The notes under the pieces are model-generated. The model searched no databases. It was not told the DNA's origin and worked only from the letters and a program-made list of their open reading frames with translations. A stretch of 64,000 nucleotides of DNA, from assembly GCA_030005635.1 (NCBI GenBank), contig JARUHP010000003.1, forward strand, positions 153,892 to 217,891. The letters run 5' to 3'. The number at the start of each line of letters is the position of its first letter. Positions within the stretch are counted from its first letter, which is position 1. Positions 6,801 through 17,700 of this stretch are shown here, piece after piece. Origin of the DNA: Deltaproteobacteria bacterium IMCC39146 (lineage in GTDB: Bacteria; Desulfobacterota; Desulfuromonadia; Desulfuromonadales; BM103). Both the position numbers and the translations under genes were made by a program.

Positions 6801-6827
6801 GGGACAGGCTCCGCAGATGCCTGTCCC
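6801..6827 (-). terminator. Perfect 9-bp palindrome after hemB (terminator or REP-like)
   Basis: GGGACAGGC (6801-6809) pairs with GCCTGTCCC (6819-6827) over a nine-base loop. In the minus direction it is followed by TTAATTATTTG, so it can serve as a leaky terminator between hemB and the peptidase gene. Its GGGACAGGC arms resemble palindromes I associate with dispersed REP-like elements in related genomes. That link is from memory, not shown here. Confidence 0.5.
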
Positions 6828-6859
6828 CGGTTATTAAGTTTGTTGGCAGCCATTGTTGT

Positions 6860-7834
6860 TCAGCCTTTTAAAAGGCGGGCGGCTTCCTTGGCGTGATAGG
6901 TGATGATCAGATCGGCTCCGGCGCGTTTCATGCCGATTAGGGTTTCCATCATCACGCGATCGCCGTCGATCCAGTCTTTTTCGGCAGCGGCCTTGATCAT
7001 CGAGTATTCCCCGGAGACATTGTAGGCGACCAGCGGCAGATTGTAGCGTTCCTTGAGATCGCGCAGAATGTCGAGGTAGGCAAGCGCCGGCTTGACCATG
7101 AGGAAATCGGCGCATTCCTGAATATCGAGCTCTGCTTCGCGGAAAGCCTCGATACGGTTGGCCGGGTCCATCTGGTAGCTGCGACGGTCGCCGAACTGTG
7201 GTGTCGATTCTGCTGCATCTCGGAAAGGCCCGTAGTAGGCGCTGGCGTACTTGACGGCGTAGCTCATGATCGGGATGTCTGTGAAGCCGTTGGCATCGAG
7301 CACCTCACGGATTGCGGCAACGCGGCCGTCCATCATGTCAGAAGGTGCGACGATATCGGCACCGGCGCGGGCATGGGAGAGAGCCTCGGCAGCGAGTAGT
7401 TTGAGGGTCTCGTCGTTGTCGACATCGCCATCCTTAATCACGCCGCAGTGGCCGTGATCGGTGTATTCACACATGCAGACATCGGTGATGACCAGCAGCT
7501 TTGGCACTGCCGCTTTAATCGCCTTGATGGTCTCCTGAATAATGCCGGTGTCGGAATAAGCGTCCTGGCCGAGAGCATCTTTTTGTTCCGGAATACCGAA
7601 GAGGAGAACCGCCGGGATACCGAGTTCATAGACTTCTTTAGCCTCGGTCACGATATGTTCGATCGACTGTTGATAGATGCCGGGCATGGAGACGATTTCT
7701 TTTTTGATGTCTTTGCCAAAAGCCGAGAACATCGGATAGATCATATCTTCAGGGCGCAGAAATGTCTCGCGGACCATGCGGCGCATGGCGTCGTTGCGGC
7801 GTAGTCGGCGGGCACGGAATTCGGGAAAGAACAT
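6860..7834 (-). CDS. hemB: Porphobilinogen synthase (delta-aminolevulinate dehydratase)
   Basis: This 324-residue enzyme condenses two 5-aminolevulinate molecules to porphobilinogen in haem and corrinoid synthesis, in the cytoplasm. The active-site lysines lie in [10 protein letters not shown] and in the segment near [14 protein letters not shown]. The cysteine cluster [11 protein letters not shown] marks the zinc-dependent type. The length is standard. It is last of the tightly spaced run ccsA-hemA-hemC-hemD-hemB and starts 12 bases after hemD, so it is probably co-transcribed. Confidence 0.97.
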   Translation of the reverse strand: MFFPEFRARRLRRNDAMRRMVRETFLRPEDMIYPMFSAFGKDIKKEIVSMPGIYQQSIEHIVTEAKEVYELGIPAVLLFGIPEQKDALGQDAYSDTGIIQETIKAIKAAVPKLLVITDVCMCEYTDHGHCGVIKDGDVDNDETLKLLAAEALSHARAGADIVAPSDMMDGRVAAIREVLDANGFTDIPIMSYAVKYASAYYGPFRDAAESTPQFGDRRSYQMDPANRIEAFREAELDIQECADFLMVKPALAYLDILRDLKERYNLPLVAYNVSGEYSMIKAAAEKDWIDGDRVMMETLIGMKRAGADLIITYHAKEAARLLKG

Positions 7835-7846
7835 GTTCAGATCTCC

Positions 7847-8647
7847 TTAAAGACTTGCTTCTGAAAAGTGTGTTTTGATGGCTTCGACCAATGCTTCAAT
7901 CGTCGAATTGTCAGGCTCGATAGCAACGGTAAAGCCTTGCTTCCTGGCTGTTGCGGTGGTCAAGGGTCCGATCGATGCGACCGGAACCCTTTTGGCAAGA
8001 ACCAGGTCTTGATCATCAAGCAGGTCAACAAAGTTCTGCACCGTTGAAGAAGCGGTAAATGTTAGCAGGTCCAGACCCTCGGCGATAGCTTGCTGCAGCT
8101 TTTCGGCGGCATCAACCGGTGGCGCGCTGGCATAGGCCACAGGTGCGAAGACCTTGGCGCCGGCTGCGGTCAACTCGGTCGGAATCAGCTCACGGGCAAG
8201 AGCTGCCTTCGGATAAAGCAGCCGTTTTCCTGAGACACGATCCTTGAGGAGCGTGACCACCCCTTCTGCGCGGTAGTCTTGTGGGATCAGGTCTGCGGTG
8301 ATGCCGCGTTCGGCAAGGGCTTCAGCGCTCTTTGGTCCAACGGCCACCGTTTGCATGGCAGGCAAGGCCTGAGGGTTGCGACCTAGTGAGATCAGGCGAT
8401 CAAAGAATGCATTGACTGCGTTGACCGAGGTCAGGATCAGATAGTCAAACTGATCGAGATCAGCGATGGCCTGGTCGAGCTCAACAAAGGAGGCGGGCGG
8501 AACGATCCCTATGGTCGAGACCACAACAGGGTCGAAACCGATCTCAGATAGAGCCGCCGTCAGGGCTGCCGCTTGGTCACCGGCGCGGGTGACCAGAACT
8601 TTTTGCCCTGCTGGGGAGGTCTTTTCAGACGTCCTCTTTGTCAACAT
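7847..8647 (-). CDS. hemD: Uroporphyrinogen-III synthase
   Basis: This 266-residue enzyme cyclises hydroxymethylbilane to uroporphyrinogen III. The protein begins MLTKRTSEKT, with the first strand VLVTRAGDQ. The ATG at 8647 overlaps the hemC 3' end by 23 bases. A longer frame reaching 8740 would run further into hemC and is rejected. HemD sequences are weakly conserved; the LTFTASSTVQNF motif and the position between hemC and hemB make the call. Here it is a stand-alone protein, not fused to a uroporphyrinogen methyltransferase as in some relatives. Confidence 0.92.
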   Translation of the reverse strand: MLTKRTSEKTSPAGQKVLVTRAGDQAAALTAALSEIGFDPVVVSTIGIVPPASFVELDQAIADLDQFDYLILTSVNAVNAFFDRLISLGRNPQALPAMQTVAVGPKSAEALAERGITADLIPQDYRAEGVVTLLKDRVSGKRLLYPKAALARELIPTELTAAGAKVFAPVAYASAPPVDAAEKLQQAIAEGLDLLTFTASSTVQNFVDLLDDQDLVLAKRVPVASIGPLTTATARKQGFTVAIEPDNSTIEALVEAIKTHFSEASL

Positions 8648-9587
8648 TGAAAGTCTCGTGCTGGTAGACCTCGTTGAGAATCTTGCCGGCGCCCTGAATG
8701 AGAAGGTCTTGGCCAAGTGATGCGCCCATCTTTTCTGCATCGTGGACGGAGCCGGAGATGGTTTTCTTCAGGCACTGCACACCTTCACAGTCGGCAACGA
8801 AACCGGTCAGGGTGAGGGCCTCACCTTCTACGATGCCGTGACAGGCGATTGGTACCTGGCAGCCACCTTCGAGTTTTTTGAGAAACGAACGTTCGGCGCG
8901 CACAGCCCAGTCGGTTTCGGCGTGATTGAAGAAATCGATCAGCGCGTTGGTCTCGTCATCTTCAATTCGGCTCTCAATGCCGAGGGCGCCCTGGCCGATG
9001 GCAGGGATCGAAACCTCGACTGAGAGGTATTCGCCGATCTGCTTGGTATAGCCGAGACGATGCATGCCTGCTGCAGCCAGAATGATGGCGTCGAGGTTCT
9101 CGTCGGTCAGCTTCTTGATGCGGGTCTGAACATTGCCACGGATATCGACCATCTGCAGGTCGGGGCGAATGTGCAGCAGTTGAGCTTTACGGCGCAAGGC
9201 GCTGGTGCCGATTCGGGCACCCTGAGGGAGCTCTCTCCAGGTTTTCACGCCGGGGCGCAGAATGACGATGTCGCGGCAGTCTTCACGCTCGGTGATGCAG
9301 CGCAGAGCCAGCCCTTCGGGGAAGATTGTCGGCACGTCTTTCATTGAATGCACGGCGATGTCGATCTCGCCACGCAGCATCGCTTCTTCAATCTCCTTGA
9401 CAAAGAGACCCTTGCCACCGACCATTGCCAGGGGCACGTCGAGGATCTTGTCGCCCTGGGTTTTGATCTTGGTCAGGGTGACTTCCATCTCGGGGTAGCG
9501 TTTTTCCAATTCAGATTTAACCCACTCTGCCTGCCAGAGGGCCAGGGCACTGGCACGAGTGCCGATGCGCATTTTCTGTTTAGCCAT
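8625..9587 (-). CDS. hemC: Hydroxymethylbilane synthase (porphobilinogen deaminase)
   Basis: This 320-residue enzyme polymerises four porphobilinogen units to hydroxymethylbilane. The dipyrromethane cofactor cysteine is in EGGCQVPIAC. The N-terminal RIGTRASALALWQA and HSMKDVP motifs bind substrate. The length is typical. It starts 13 bases after hemA and its end overlaps hemD, consistent with translational coupling in the haem operon. Confidence 0.97.
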   Translation of the reverse strand: MAKQKMRIGTRASALALWQAEWVKSELEKRYPEMEVTLTKIKTQGDKILDVPLAMVGGKGLFVKEIEEAMLRGEIDIAVHSMKDVPTIFPEGLALRCITEREDCRDIVILRPGVKTWRELPQGARIGTSALRRKAQLLHIRPDLQMVDIRGNVQTRIKKLTDENLDAIILAAAGMHRLGYTKQIGEYLSVEVSIPAIGQGALGIESRIEDDETNALIDFFNHAETDWAVRAERSFLKKLEGGCQVPIACHGIVEGEALTLTGFVADCEGVQCLKKTISGSVHDAEKMGASLGQDLLIQGAGKILNEVYQHETFNVDKEDV

Positions 9588-9600
9588 CTATCTAACTCCT

Positions 9601-10917
9601 TTATGCCTGGTCAGGATCGTCCAGGGGTTTGATTTCTTGATCATCGTCTGATGGTGCGGGGAGATCGAAGAGCGTACGCACGGCGTCGACATAGTCTTCA
9701 CCACTCGTATCATTCTGCGAATTCTTCAGGGCCGCCGTCGGTTTGTGTAGAATTTTGTTGATAATTGCCCCGGCCATCGCTTCAATGCTCTTGCGCTGCT
9801 TGCCTGTGAGGTCCTTGAGGTTGCCAAAAGTTTTTTCCAGCTCCTGCTGACGAATCTCTTCAAACTTGCGACGCAAGGCAATGACCGTTGGTTTGACTTC
9901 GAGGTTGCCTAGCCATAGGTGGAACTGGCCAATCTCCTGTTCAACGATCGCTTCCGCCTTGCCGGCTTCTTTCTGCCGCTCCTTGAGATTGGCCTGAACC
10001 ACCCCCTGGAGGTCGTCGACGTCGTAAAGATAGGTGTTGCCTATGTCGTTAACCTTGGGGTCGATATCGCGCGGTACGGCGATGTCGATCAAAAACATCG
10101 GACGGTTCTTGCGACGTTTAAGGACTTCTTCCATCTGGCGTTTGCCGAGGATGAAGTTTGGCGCGCCGGTGGAGGTCATAACGATGTCGACTTCGGCGAG
10201 ATGATCCACAAAGCTGTCGAAGGGAACCGCCTTGCCGTTAAACTCGGCCGCCAGCTTTTCGGCTCTTTCAAAGGTCCGGTTAGTGACCAGAACCTTTGAA
10301 ATGCCGTTGCTGACAAAATGGCGGGCTGCCAGTTCACACATTTCGCCGGCGCCGATAATCATGACGCCCTTGTTGTCGAGGCGATCAAAGATCTTACGCG
10401 CCAGCTCTACGGCCGCAAAGGAAACCGAGACAGCGTTGCTGGCGATCGCGGTTTCGGTGCGGACGCGCTTGGCCACAGAGAAAGCTTTGTGCAGGAAGCG
10501 GTTGAGGATGAGCCCTGCGGTTTTGAACTCGGCCGCATAGCCGTAGGCAGTTTTGATCTGACCGAGAATCTGGGGTTCGCCAAGAACCATCGAGTCGAGG
10601 CTCGAGGAGACGCGGAAGAGGTGACGGATCGCTTCCTCTCCCTGGTAGTCGAAAAGGTTCTCGTTGATCTCTTCAGGGGAGATTTCGTGGTATTCCGCCA
10701 GGAAACGACGCAACTCCGCAACCGCAGCATCCGGTTCCCTGGTGACGGCACAGAGCTCGACCCGGTTGCAGGTCGAAACGATCAACCCTTCGGTGATGGT
10801 GGCCAGTTCGAGCATCTGCCGCAACGGCCGTTCCATGGCCGTCGGTGCAAAGGCGAGTTTCTCACGAATTTCTACCGGCGCTGTTTTGTGGCTCAGGCCG
10901 ACTATAACGATATGCAT
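9601..10917 (-). CDS. hemA: Glutamyl-tRNA reductase
   Basis: This 438-residue first enzyme of the C5 pathway reduces glutamyl-tRNA to glutamate-1-semialdehyde with NADPH. The N-terminal [15 protein letters not shown] and the catalytic cysteine in [11 protein letters not shown] are present, followed by the NADPH domain ([12 protein letters not shown]) and a helical dimerisation domain. It starts 23 bases after ccsA. Its product is used by HemL, which is encoded away from this cluster at 22642-23925. Confidence 0.97.
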   Translation of the reverse strand: MHIVIVGLSHKTAPVEIREKLAFAPTAMERPLRQMLELATITEGLIVSTCNRVELCAVTREPDAAVAELRRFLAEYHEISPEEINENLFDYQGEEAIRHLFRVSSSLDSMVLGEPQILGQIKTAYGYAAEFKTAGLILNRFLHKAFSVAKRVRTETAIASNAVSVSFAAVELARKIFDRLDNKGVMIIGAGEMCELAARHFVSNGISKVLVTNRTFERAEKLAAEFNGKAVPFDSFVDHLAEVDIVMTSTGAPNFILGKRQMEEVLKRRKNRPMFLIDIAVPRDIDPKVNDIGNTYLYDVDDLQGVVQANLKERQKEAGKAEAIVEQEIGQFHLWLGNLEVKPTVIALRRKFEEIRQQELEKTFGNLKDLTGKQRKSIEAMAGAIINKILHKPTAALKNSQNDTSGEDYVDAVRTLFDLPAPSDDDQEIKPLDDPDQA

Positions 10918-10940
10918 GGCGTTATCCTCTCCGTATCTCG

Positions 10941-11777
10941 CTATTGCCCCGTAAAGTTACGGAAGCTGTGTTCCCCGGAGAGGAACATGTTGACGCCAAA
11001 GAAGGTGAAGAGCAGCAAGCAGAAGCCGATAATGGCGACGATGGCCGCCCGGCGGCCACGCCATCCAATGGTGAGTCGGCCATGCAGAAGTGCGGCGTAA
11101 ATAAACCAGGTGATCAGTGCCCAGGTCTCTTTAGGGTCCCAACGCCAGTAGCCGCCCCAGGCCGAGTTGGCCCAGATGGCACCGGAGATAATCCCCATGG
11201 TCATGAGTGGGAAACCGAAGGTCAGACACTTGTAGTTCATGCTGTCCAGGGTGTCGAGAGAGGGCAGCCGGTAAAAGAGACCGGAGAATTTCTTGCTTTT
11301 CAGCATGCGCTCCTGGAGCAGATACATGATTCCTGCGGCGGCGGCAATCGCAAAGACCGCGTGGCCGAGAAATGCCAGGGTGACGTGTACCGGAAACCAC
11401 CAGCTGTCGAGCATCGGATTGAGAGCTGGCGCTTGCGCGGACTGATTGGTGCCGATGATCATAAGGCTCAGAGCCAGGGGGGTAATAAATGCCCCAAGCA
11501 TCACGGTGCGATAGCGCCAGTAAAAGAGCAGGTAAGTACCGACCAGCGCCCAGGCGAAAAAGGACAACGACTCATGCATGCTGGCGACAGGAACTGCTCC
11601 GGTTGAACACCAACGGACAACGATCGTGACGCAGTGCACGCTGAAACCACTGATCAGTATCCAGACGGCTGACTGCCGGAATCCTTCCTTACGCGAGATC
11701 ACGCCGATCAGGTAGCAGATGGTGGCGACAAAGTAGACCAGCAGAGTGATTTTGAAGAGCAGAAGATTTGCAGTCAT
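10941..11777 (-). CDS. CcsA/HemX-type cytochrome c assembly protein
   Basis: This 278-residue integral membrane protein with about eight hydrophobic segments carries the tryptophan-rich haem-handling motif [13 protein letters not shown] and conserved histidines, typical of CcsA/ResC (system II cytochrome c biogenesis) and of the HemX protein linked to hemA. Location directly ahead of hemA fits HemX; the WWD motif fits haem delivery to apocytochrome c. No ccsB/ResB partner is in the window, so either name may apply. It is first in the haem operon, behind a promoter-like sequence at 11924-11953. Confidence 0.85.
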   Translation of the reverse strand: MTANLLLFKITLLVYFVATICYLIGVISRKEGFRQSAVWILISGFSVHCVTIVVRWCSTGAVPVASMHESLSFFAWALVGTYLLFYWRYRTVMLGAFITPLALSLMIIGTNQSAQAPALNPMLDSWWFPVHVTLAFLGHAVFAIAAAAGIMYLLQERMLKSKKFSGLFYRLPSLDTLDSMNYKCLTFGFPLMTMGIISGAIWANSAWGGYWRWDPKETWALITWFIYAALLHGRLTIGWRGRRAAIVAIIGFCLLLFTFFGVNMFLSGEHSFRNFTGQ

Positions 11778-11923
11778 GATGAAAAGTCTCGAAGACCAGT
11801 CCTGAATTTTCGGGCAATGAGCTGTTTGCCAGAAATCCGGATCAGCAAGTTGTTAATCTGTTAAACGACCACCGGCAATCGACTCTGCCAGTCCCATTTC
11901 CTAAAACTCATCAAAACCTTGTA

Positions 11924-11953
11924 AAGATACGTTTTTTTGCCCTTGTCTGTCAA
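11924..11953 (-). promoter_or_regulatory. Sigma-70-like promoter for the ccsA-hem operon
   Basis: On the minus strand TTGACA (11948-11953) and TATCTT (11924-11929) are separated by 18 bases, roughly 150 bases upstream of ccsA. The rest of the 298-base gap (11778-12075) shows nothing else that I can support. Confidence 0.5.
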
Positions 11954-12075
11954 ATCTCTTGTTGATAAAAGCCTGAGCTTGTTAAGGACGTTTGGTTCTG
12001 CGGAGAAAAAGTTGTCAATCCCGTTGAAGCACAGGGTGCTGCTCCCTGCAAGAGATGTCGTGGTGAATGCGGGGG

Positions 12076-12651
12076 TCAGATGCCGAAAAGCTCGCCTTCT
12101 ACGAGAGTGCAGAGCAGGTTGCCGATAAAGAGGATGTTTTCCAGTAGCCTTGGTATTGAATCACTGGGCAGCGCAAGGCTTGTGTCCGGCAAAATATCGG
12201 CACTCTCTGCCTGCTCGCTGGCAACCAATATGGTGCGACACCCTAACTGTTTTGCGGTGTTTAACGCTTCACGGTCTGCCTGGCTCAAGTTAGTGCCGGC
12301 GAGCACCAGAACCGTGTCCTGGTTCGTGGCCAGGGCGCGTAGTTGACGGCTGAAGAGTTGATTCCCCTGTTCATCACTGGCCAGAAATGTTGCCAGCCCG
12401 GCATCATTGGTCAAGGAGATTGCCGGCAGGGCCGGTCGCTCGAGGGTTTGTCTGTGCAGGAAGGACTGACCGATAATCCCGGCAATAGCGCCGAAGGGTC
12501 CACTGCCGACAAGAAAGAGCCGTCCGCCCTGGTGAAAGGTTGCCACCAGGTGTTCGGCAAGGCTGTTTAAAAGAGGTTTCTGGGTGAGCAGGAAAGGGTC
12601 GAGCATATCAATCTGTTGCTTAACTGCTGCACTTATTTTGTCCTGAGTCAT
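12076..12651 (-). CDS. SIS-domain (phosphosugar isomerase-like) protein
   Basis: This 191-residue protein has the GmhA/DiaA-like SIS fold: an N-terminal helical pair, GRLFLVGSGPFGAIA (nucleotide/sugar-phosphate loop), NQDTVLVLAGT, and GCRTILVAS strands, with a C-terminal helix. The usual GNGGSA reads GSGPFG, and the second SGNS-type loop reads AGTNLS, so sugar-phosphate binding is uncertain. It lies divergent from trxA. It could be a degenerate phosphoheptose isomerase or a regulatory SIS protein. Confidence 0.7.
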   Translation of the reverse strand: MTQDKISAAVKQQIDMLDPFLLTQKPLLNSLAEHLVATFHQGGRLFLVGSGPFGAIAGIIGQSFLHRQTLERPALPAISLTNDAGLATFLASDEQGNQLFSRQLRALATNQDTVLVLAGTNLSQADREALNTAKQLGCRTILVASEQAESADILPDTSLALPSDSIPRLLENILFIGNLLCTLVEGELFGI

Positions 12652-12744
12652 AGCGCCCTCGTCTGGAGAATTGTGGTCATCTTAGGGGGAGGTGTACGAA
12701 GTGTCAAGAGTTGTAACTTTCAAGACAAGAGTGAGGATAAGGCC

Positions 12745-12772
12745 TTGATTTTTTGTGCAGGACGATTATTAT
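12745..12772 (+). promoter_or_regulatory. Sigma-70-like promoter for trxA
   Basis: TTGATT (12745-12750) and TATTAT (12767-12772) are 16 bases apart, 46 bases ahead of the trxA start. Confidence 0.45.
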
Positions 12773-12817
12773 GAATCTTGAATGTTTTAAAGATCCAATT
12801 CAAAAGGAGAAAATCTT

Positions 12818-13147
12818 ATGTCCAGTGATAAAGTCGTCCATGTAACGGATGATTCTTTTGAGAGTGAAGTCAAGCAATCCTCGGTTCCCGTGCTCGTTGA
12901 TTTTTGGGCCTCTTGGTGTGCGCCATGCAAGGCGATCAGCCCGCTTGTCGATCAGGTTGCCGAAGACTTTGATGGCAAGGTCAAGATTTGCAAACTGAAT
13001 GTTGATGAGAACCCTGCGACTCCAGGGCAATTCGGCGTTCGTGGTATCCCGACGATGATCCTCTTCAAAGACGGTGAAGTTTTTGATCAGGTTGTTGGTG
13101 CGGTACCAAAGAATCAGCTGGAAGATTTGTTGAAGAAGGCTCTGTAA
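12818..13147 (+). CDS. trxA: Thioredoxin
   Basis: This 109-residue cytoplasmic thioredoxin reduces protein disulfides using electrons from thioredoxin reductase (not encoded here). The active site is WCAPC (C34/C37), with Ala in place of the common Gly of WCGPC; both forms are known. The buried Asp in LVDFWA and the cis-proline in RGIPTMILF are present. A strong AAAGGAG ribosome binding site, its own promoter and a strong terminator (13201-13235) make it a monocistronic gene. Confidence 0.96.
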   Translation: MSSDKVVHVTDDSFESEVKQSSVPVLVDFWASWCAPCKAISPLVDQVAEDFDGKVKICKLNVDENPATPGQFGVRGIPTMILFKDGEVFDQVVGAVPKNQLEDLLKKAL

Positions 13148-13200
13148 AAGATCTTGTTCTAAACAAATGGGCCCAGCTCGTTGTTGTTCACAGGCTACAA

Positions 13201-13235
13201 AAAAACCCCGCATTTATGATTGCGGGGTTTTTTCT
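13201..13235 (+). terminator. Strong intrinsic terminator of trxA
   Basis: AAAAACCCCGCA (13201-13212) pairs perfectly with TGCGGGGTTTTT (13221-13232) and is followed by further T. The A/T symmetry allows function in both directions. Confidence 0.9.
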
Positions 13236-13277
13236 GTTGCAAGCTTCATTTGAAAATAGCAATTGTGAGGTAAGGCG

Positions 13278-13310
13278 AGTGCCGCGTCAATTTGTCATTG
13301 ACGCGGCACT
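13278..13310. terminator. Perfect 14-bp hairpin downstream of purA
   Basis: AGTGCCGCGTCAAT (13278-13291) pairs with ATTGACGCGGCACT (13297-13310) over TTGTC. It lies 78 bases after the purA stop on the minus strand but has no T tract in that direction, so it may be a transcript-end stabiliser or a repeat rather than a true terminator. Confidence 0.45.
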
Positions 13311-13387
13311 AGTTTCTGACCTGAACTTAGGATTTGGCGGTTGGATAGCCTGGCAGTTGTTTGTGCTTTTATGTAGAAGCTCTTTGC

Positions 13388-14695
<1,308 letters not shown>

Positions 14696-15979
14696 TTAAA
14701 TTTTAAATTGTCCCGATTCGATCGCATCCTGAGTCACACTGCTCGACTCACCATCTGCTGTTCGTATCAGGGTCAGTTCTTCCTGTGATGCTTTGAGCAC
14801 CAGCAGGTAACGGTAATGCATGCGTTTGGCATAGTCGAGGCTGGCCGTCTGGTCGCGCTCGATTATGTCTCGGGCGACTGAAAAGCCCTGGTTGCGCAAG
14901 GTCGCTGCTAGCCTTTGCGCCGGCGCCTTGTCCTGCCCCGAGGAGAAGAGGAGGAAGTCCGTGCCTTCTTCTGCCCGTTCGTCAAGCTCCCTGTCGAGAG
15001 CAAAAAGCAGGTTGTACAGGTTGAAAGCAAACCCTGTGGCCGGCGATGAGAAGCCGTAGCGTTCCGTCAGGCCATCATAGCGGCCGCCGGAGCAGACATC
15101 TCTGCCAAAGCCAGACAGGAAACCCTGAAATACCAGCCCACTATGATAATCGAAACCGCGCATTTCACCAAGGTCTAAAGTGATATGCTCTTCAACACCG
15201 TACACGGTGAGGACTTCCAGAACCTTTTCCAGTTCATCCAGTGCCTTCTGTGACGCGGGATTGGAGATCGCCTTACGCGCCAGGTCTAGGGTCTCGCGAC
15301 CACCGTAAAGCCTGGGCAAAGCGAGAAGCTCAGTGCGCTGCTGATCGTTTAGCGGCAGTGTCTTGAGCAGCTTCTGCAGGCCGGAAAGGTCCTTTGCCGT
15401 GATCGCAGTGCGCAGAGCCAGGGCCTGGCTCGCATCCAGGGGCAGGTCGTTCAGAATGCCGCGCAGGAATTCGACCTGGCCGATATCGATAGTGAACTCG
15501 GTGGCGCCGACAGACTGCAAACACTTCACAGCCATGGCGATCATTTCCGCATCGGCTTCCGGACCGCTGAGCCCGATCAACTCCACTCCTGACTGGAAAA
15601 CTTCACGGTCCTTGCCGAGGCGTTGCTCCGTATGCCTCAGAACGCGGCCGTTGTAGCAGAGTCGAAAGGGTAAGGGCATATCACGCATACGGGTCGCCGC
15701 AATTCTTGCAACCTGGGGCGTGATGTCCGGTGGGAATGCGACCAGGCGGCCGGTCTGGCGGTCATCAAAGCGAAAGGTGTTGGCGCGCAGGTCGCTACCC
15801 AGACCGAGCTCAAGAACGGCCAGGTCCTCGAGGATTGCCGGAGCTACAGGGCGGAAGCCCCAGGCCCTGTAGATGCTGCGCAAAGTGTTTTGCAGGTAGT
15901 CCAGTTTGGCCGCTTTAACCGGCAGGAAGTCTTTTACACCGGTTGGCAGTCGTGTCTCTATGATGTTAGGCACTTTCAC
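14696..15979 (-). CDS. hisZ: ATP phosphoribosyltransferase regulatory subunit
   Basis: This 427-residue paralogue of histidyl-tRNA synthetase lacks tRNA charging and serves as the regulatory subunit for short-form HisG in histidine synthesis. The class II synthetase-like core (QVARIAATRMRDMPLPFRLCYNGRVLR) and the C-terminal GRYDGLTERYG motif are seen. The usual synthetase anticodon-binding features are reduced. HisG is not in the window. It lies 14 bases after serA and 18 before purA. Confidence 0.92.
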   Translation of the reverse strand: MKVPNIIETRLPTGVKDFLPVKAAKLDYLQNTLRSIYRAWGFRPVAPAILEDLAVLELGLGSDLRANTFRFDDRQTGRLVAFPPDITPQVARIAATRMRDMPLPFRLCYNGRVLRHTEQRLGKDREVFQSGVELIGLSGPEADAEMIAMAVKCLQSVGATEFTIDIGQVEFLRGILNDLPLDASQALALRTAITAKDLSGLQKLLKTLPLNDQQRTELLALPRLYGGRETLDLARKAISNPASQKALDELEKVLEVLTVYGVEEHITLDLGEMRGFDYHSGLVFQGFLSGFGRDVCSGGRYDGLTERYGFSSPATGFAFNLYNLLFALDRELDERAEEGTDFLLFSSGQDKAPAQRLAATLRNQGFSVARDIIERDQTASLDYAKRMHYRYLLVLKASQEELTLIRTADGESSSVTQDAIESGQFKI

Positions 15980-15993
15980 GTCCTTCTAGAAAT

Positions 15994-17577
15994 TTATAAA
16001 ATAATCTGGTGTGCGGCGACGATATATTCGTGGGCTCGCAATTTTTCCAGAGTTTCACCTGGAATGCAACTGTCAACATTAATCAAAGATACGGCCTGAC
16101 CGTCGATCGAATGACGGGTCAGGTTCATGCCTGCGATATTGATTTTAGCTTCACCGAGCAGTTGGCCAATAAAACCGATGATTCCGGGATGATCCTCGTT
16201 GAAAAGGACCAGGAGGTGGCCGTTGGGCAACGCCTCGACGTTACAGCCGTTGACGCGCACGATCCGGTAGTCGTCTTCTCCGAACAGGGCGCCACAAACG
16301 GAATTCTCGCCGTCAGCGCCGACAACTTCCAGGCGGATCATGCTGGAAAAGCCGCGGGTCGATTGGCTGCGGGTCTCGGTGACGCGAATGCAGCGTTCTT
16401 TGGCCAGAAACGGAGCATTTATAAAGTTAACTTCGGAGCCGACCATCGGTTTGAGGATGCCTTTCAGGGCGGCCATGGTCAAAGGCTCGGTCGGGTTGTT
16501 GGTCACAGTGCCTGCATATTCAATGCGCACTTCTTTAAGCCCCTTGCCATAGAGTTGCGCCAGGAACGAGCCAAGACGTTCGGCCAGCTCCAGGTGGGGA
16601 CGTAAGGTTGCCAGCAGGTCGGCGCTGATCGAGGGGACGTTAACCGCGTTGACGATGATGCCTTTGGTCAGCAGGTCAACCACCTGGTTTGCAACCTGTA
16701 CGGTGACATTCACCTGTGCGTCTCGGGTTGCGGTGCGTAAATGTGGAGTACAGATAACCTGCTCAAGTTTCAGTAAAGGGTTGTCAGCTCCCGGGGGCTC
16801 TTTGCTGAAGACATCGATTGCGGCTCCGGCAACACGACCTGACTTGATTGCCTCGGCCAATGCTTCTTCATCAATCAGGCCTCCTGTTGCACAATTGATG
16901 ACATGACAACCGGGCTTGATACGTGCCAGTGTTTCACTGTTGAGGATATTGGCGGTCTCCGCGTTGTACGGAGTATGCAAGGTTAAAAAGTCGGAGCGAC
17001 TCAGCAAATCCTCAAAGCCGACCTGTTCTGCACCGAGTGTGCGGACAGTATCTTCGGTCAGGTACGGATCGTAAACAAATGGCTTCATCTTCAGGGCAAG
17101 GGCTCGCTCAATAACCAACCGGCCAATCTTTCCTGCGCCCAGGACGCCGAGAGTTTTCCCCGCGACCTCGATGCCGAGGAAACGATCAGCTTCCCATTCG
17201 CCGTTCTTGGTCGATTGACTGGCCGCCGGGATCTGTCTGGCCAGGGCAAATATCATGGCGATCGTATGCTCGGCAGTGGTGGTGGTACTGCCGAACGGGG
17301 TGTGCATAACCACGACCCCTTTGCGGTTGGCCGCTTCCAGATCGAGGTTTCTGGTGCCTACTCCGGCGCGGCCAATGACCTGCAGTTTGTTGGCCGCCTG
17401 AAAGAGCTCTTCTGTGATGGCCGTTCCGCTACGTACGATCAGTGCATCAACTTCGGCAACGGCCTCCAGGAGTTGTTCTGCCGTCAGGCCGGGCTGGTAG
17501 TCAAGCTCTATACCTGCGGCTTGTTCGAGAACCTGTAGCCCTTCGCTGGGGAATTTGTCAGAAACGAGTACTCTCAT
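15994..17577 (-). CDS. serA: D-3-phosphoglycerate dehydrogenase
   Basis: This 527-residue first enzyme of serine synthesis oxidises 3-phosphoglycerate with NAD. The order is substrate and NAD domains (LGVLGAGKIGRLV, about 144-156; catalytic Arg, Glu and His in the usual positions, with His in CTPHLRTAT), an intervening ASB domain, and a C-terminal ACT domain (LLVLFNEDHPGIIGFIGQLL) for serine feedback. A longer frame to 17664 is rejected because it overlaps the promoter at 17636-17664. It is first in the serA-hisZ-purA operon. Confidence 0.96.
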   Translation of the reverse strand: MRVLVSDKFPSEGLQVLEQAAGIELDYQPGLTAEQLLEAVAEVDALIVRSGTAITEELFQAANKLQVIGRAGVGTRNLDLEAANRKGVVVMHTPFGSTTTTAEHTIAMIFALARQIPAASQSTKNGEWEADRFLGIEVAGKTLGVLGAGKIGRLVIERALALKMKPFVYDPYLTEDTVRTLGAEQVGFEDLLSRSDFLTLHTPYNAETANILNSETLARIKPGCHVINCATGGLIDEEALAEAIKSGRVAGAAIDVFSKEPPGADNPLLKLEQVICTPHLRTATRDAQVNVTVQVANQVVDLLTKGIIVNAVNVPSISADLLATLRPHLELAERLGSFLAQLYGKGLKEVRIEYAGTVTNNPTEPLTMAALKGILKPMVGSEVNFINAPFLAKERCIRVTETRSQSTRGFSSMIRLEVVGADGENSVCGALFGEDDYRIVRVNGCNVEALPNGHLLVLFNEDHPGIIGFIGQLLGEAKINIAGMNLTRHSIDGQAVSLINVDSCIPGETLEKLRAHEYIVAAHQIIL

Positions 17578-17635
17578 GGCGCAGACCCATAGCTGTTTGG
17601 AAGAGGTGGATGAATAAGTGATAAGACAACACAAT

Positions 17636-17664
17636 AAACTAGCAATCGACCCCTCCTCTGTCAA
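17636..17664 (-). promoter_or_regulatory. Sigma-70-like promoter for serA-hisZ-purA
   Basis: On the minus strand TTGACA (17659-17664) and TAGTTT (17636-17641) have a 17-base spacer, about 60 bases upstream of the serA ATG. It lies between the pepA end and serA. Confidence 0.55.
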
Positions 17665-17700
17665 GGTGAAAGGCCGGTGCTGTAAATGACTGAATCGGCA

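Noticed and set aside
10318..11100. 260-codon open frame opposite hemA and ccsA
   Set aside because: It lies antisense to two well-identified genes, and its composition is that expected from the complement of their codons.
17578..17664. Longer serA start at 17664
   Set aside because: The extra codons overlap a good promoter, and the conserved SerA start is at 17577.
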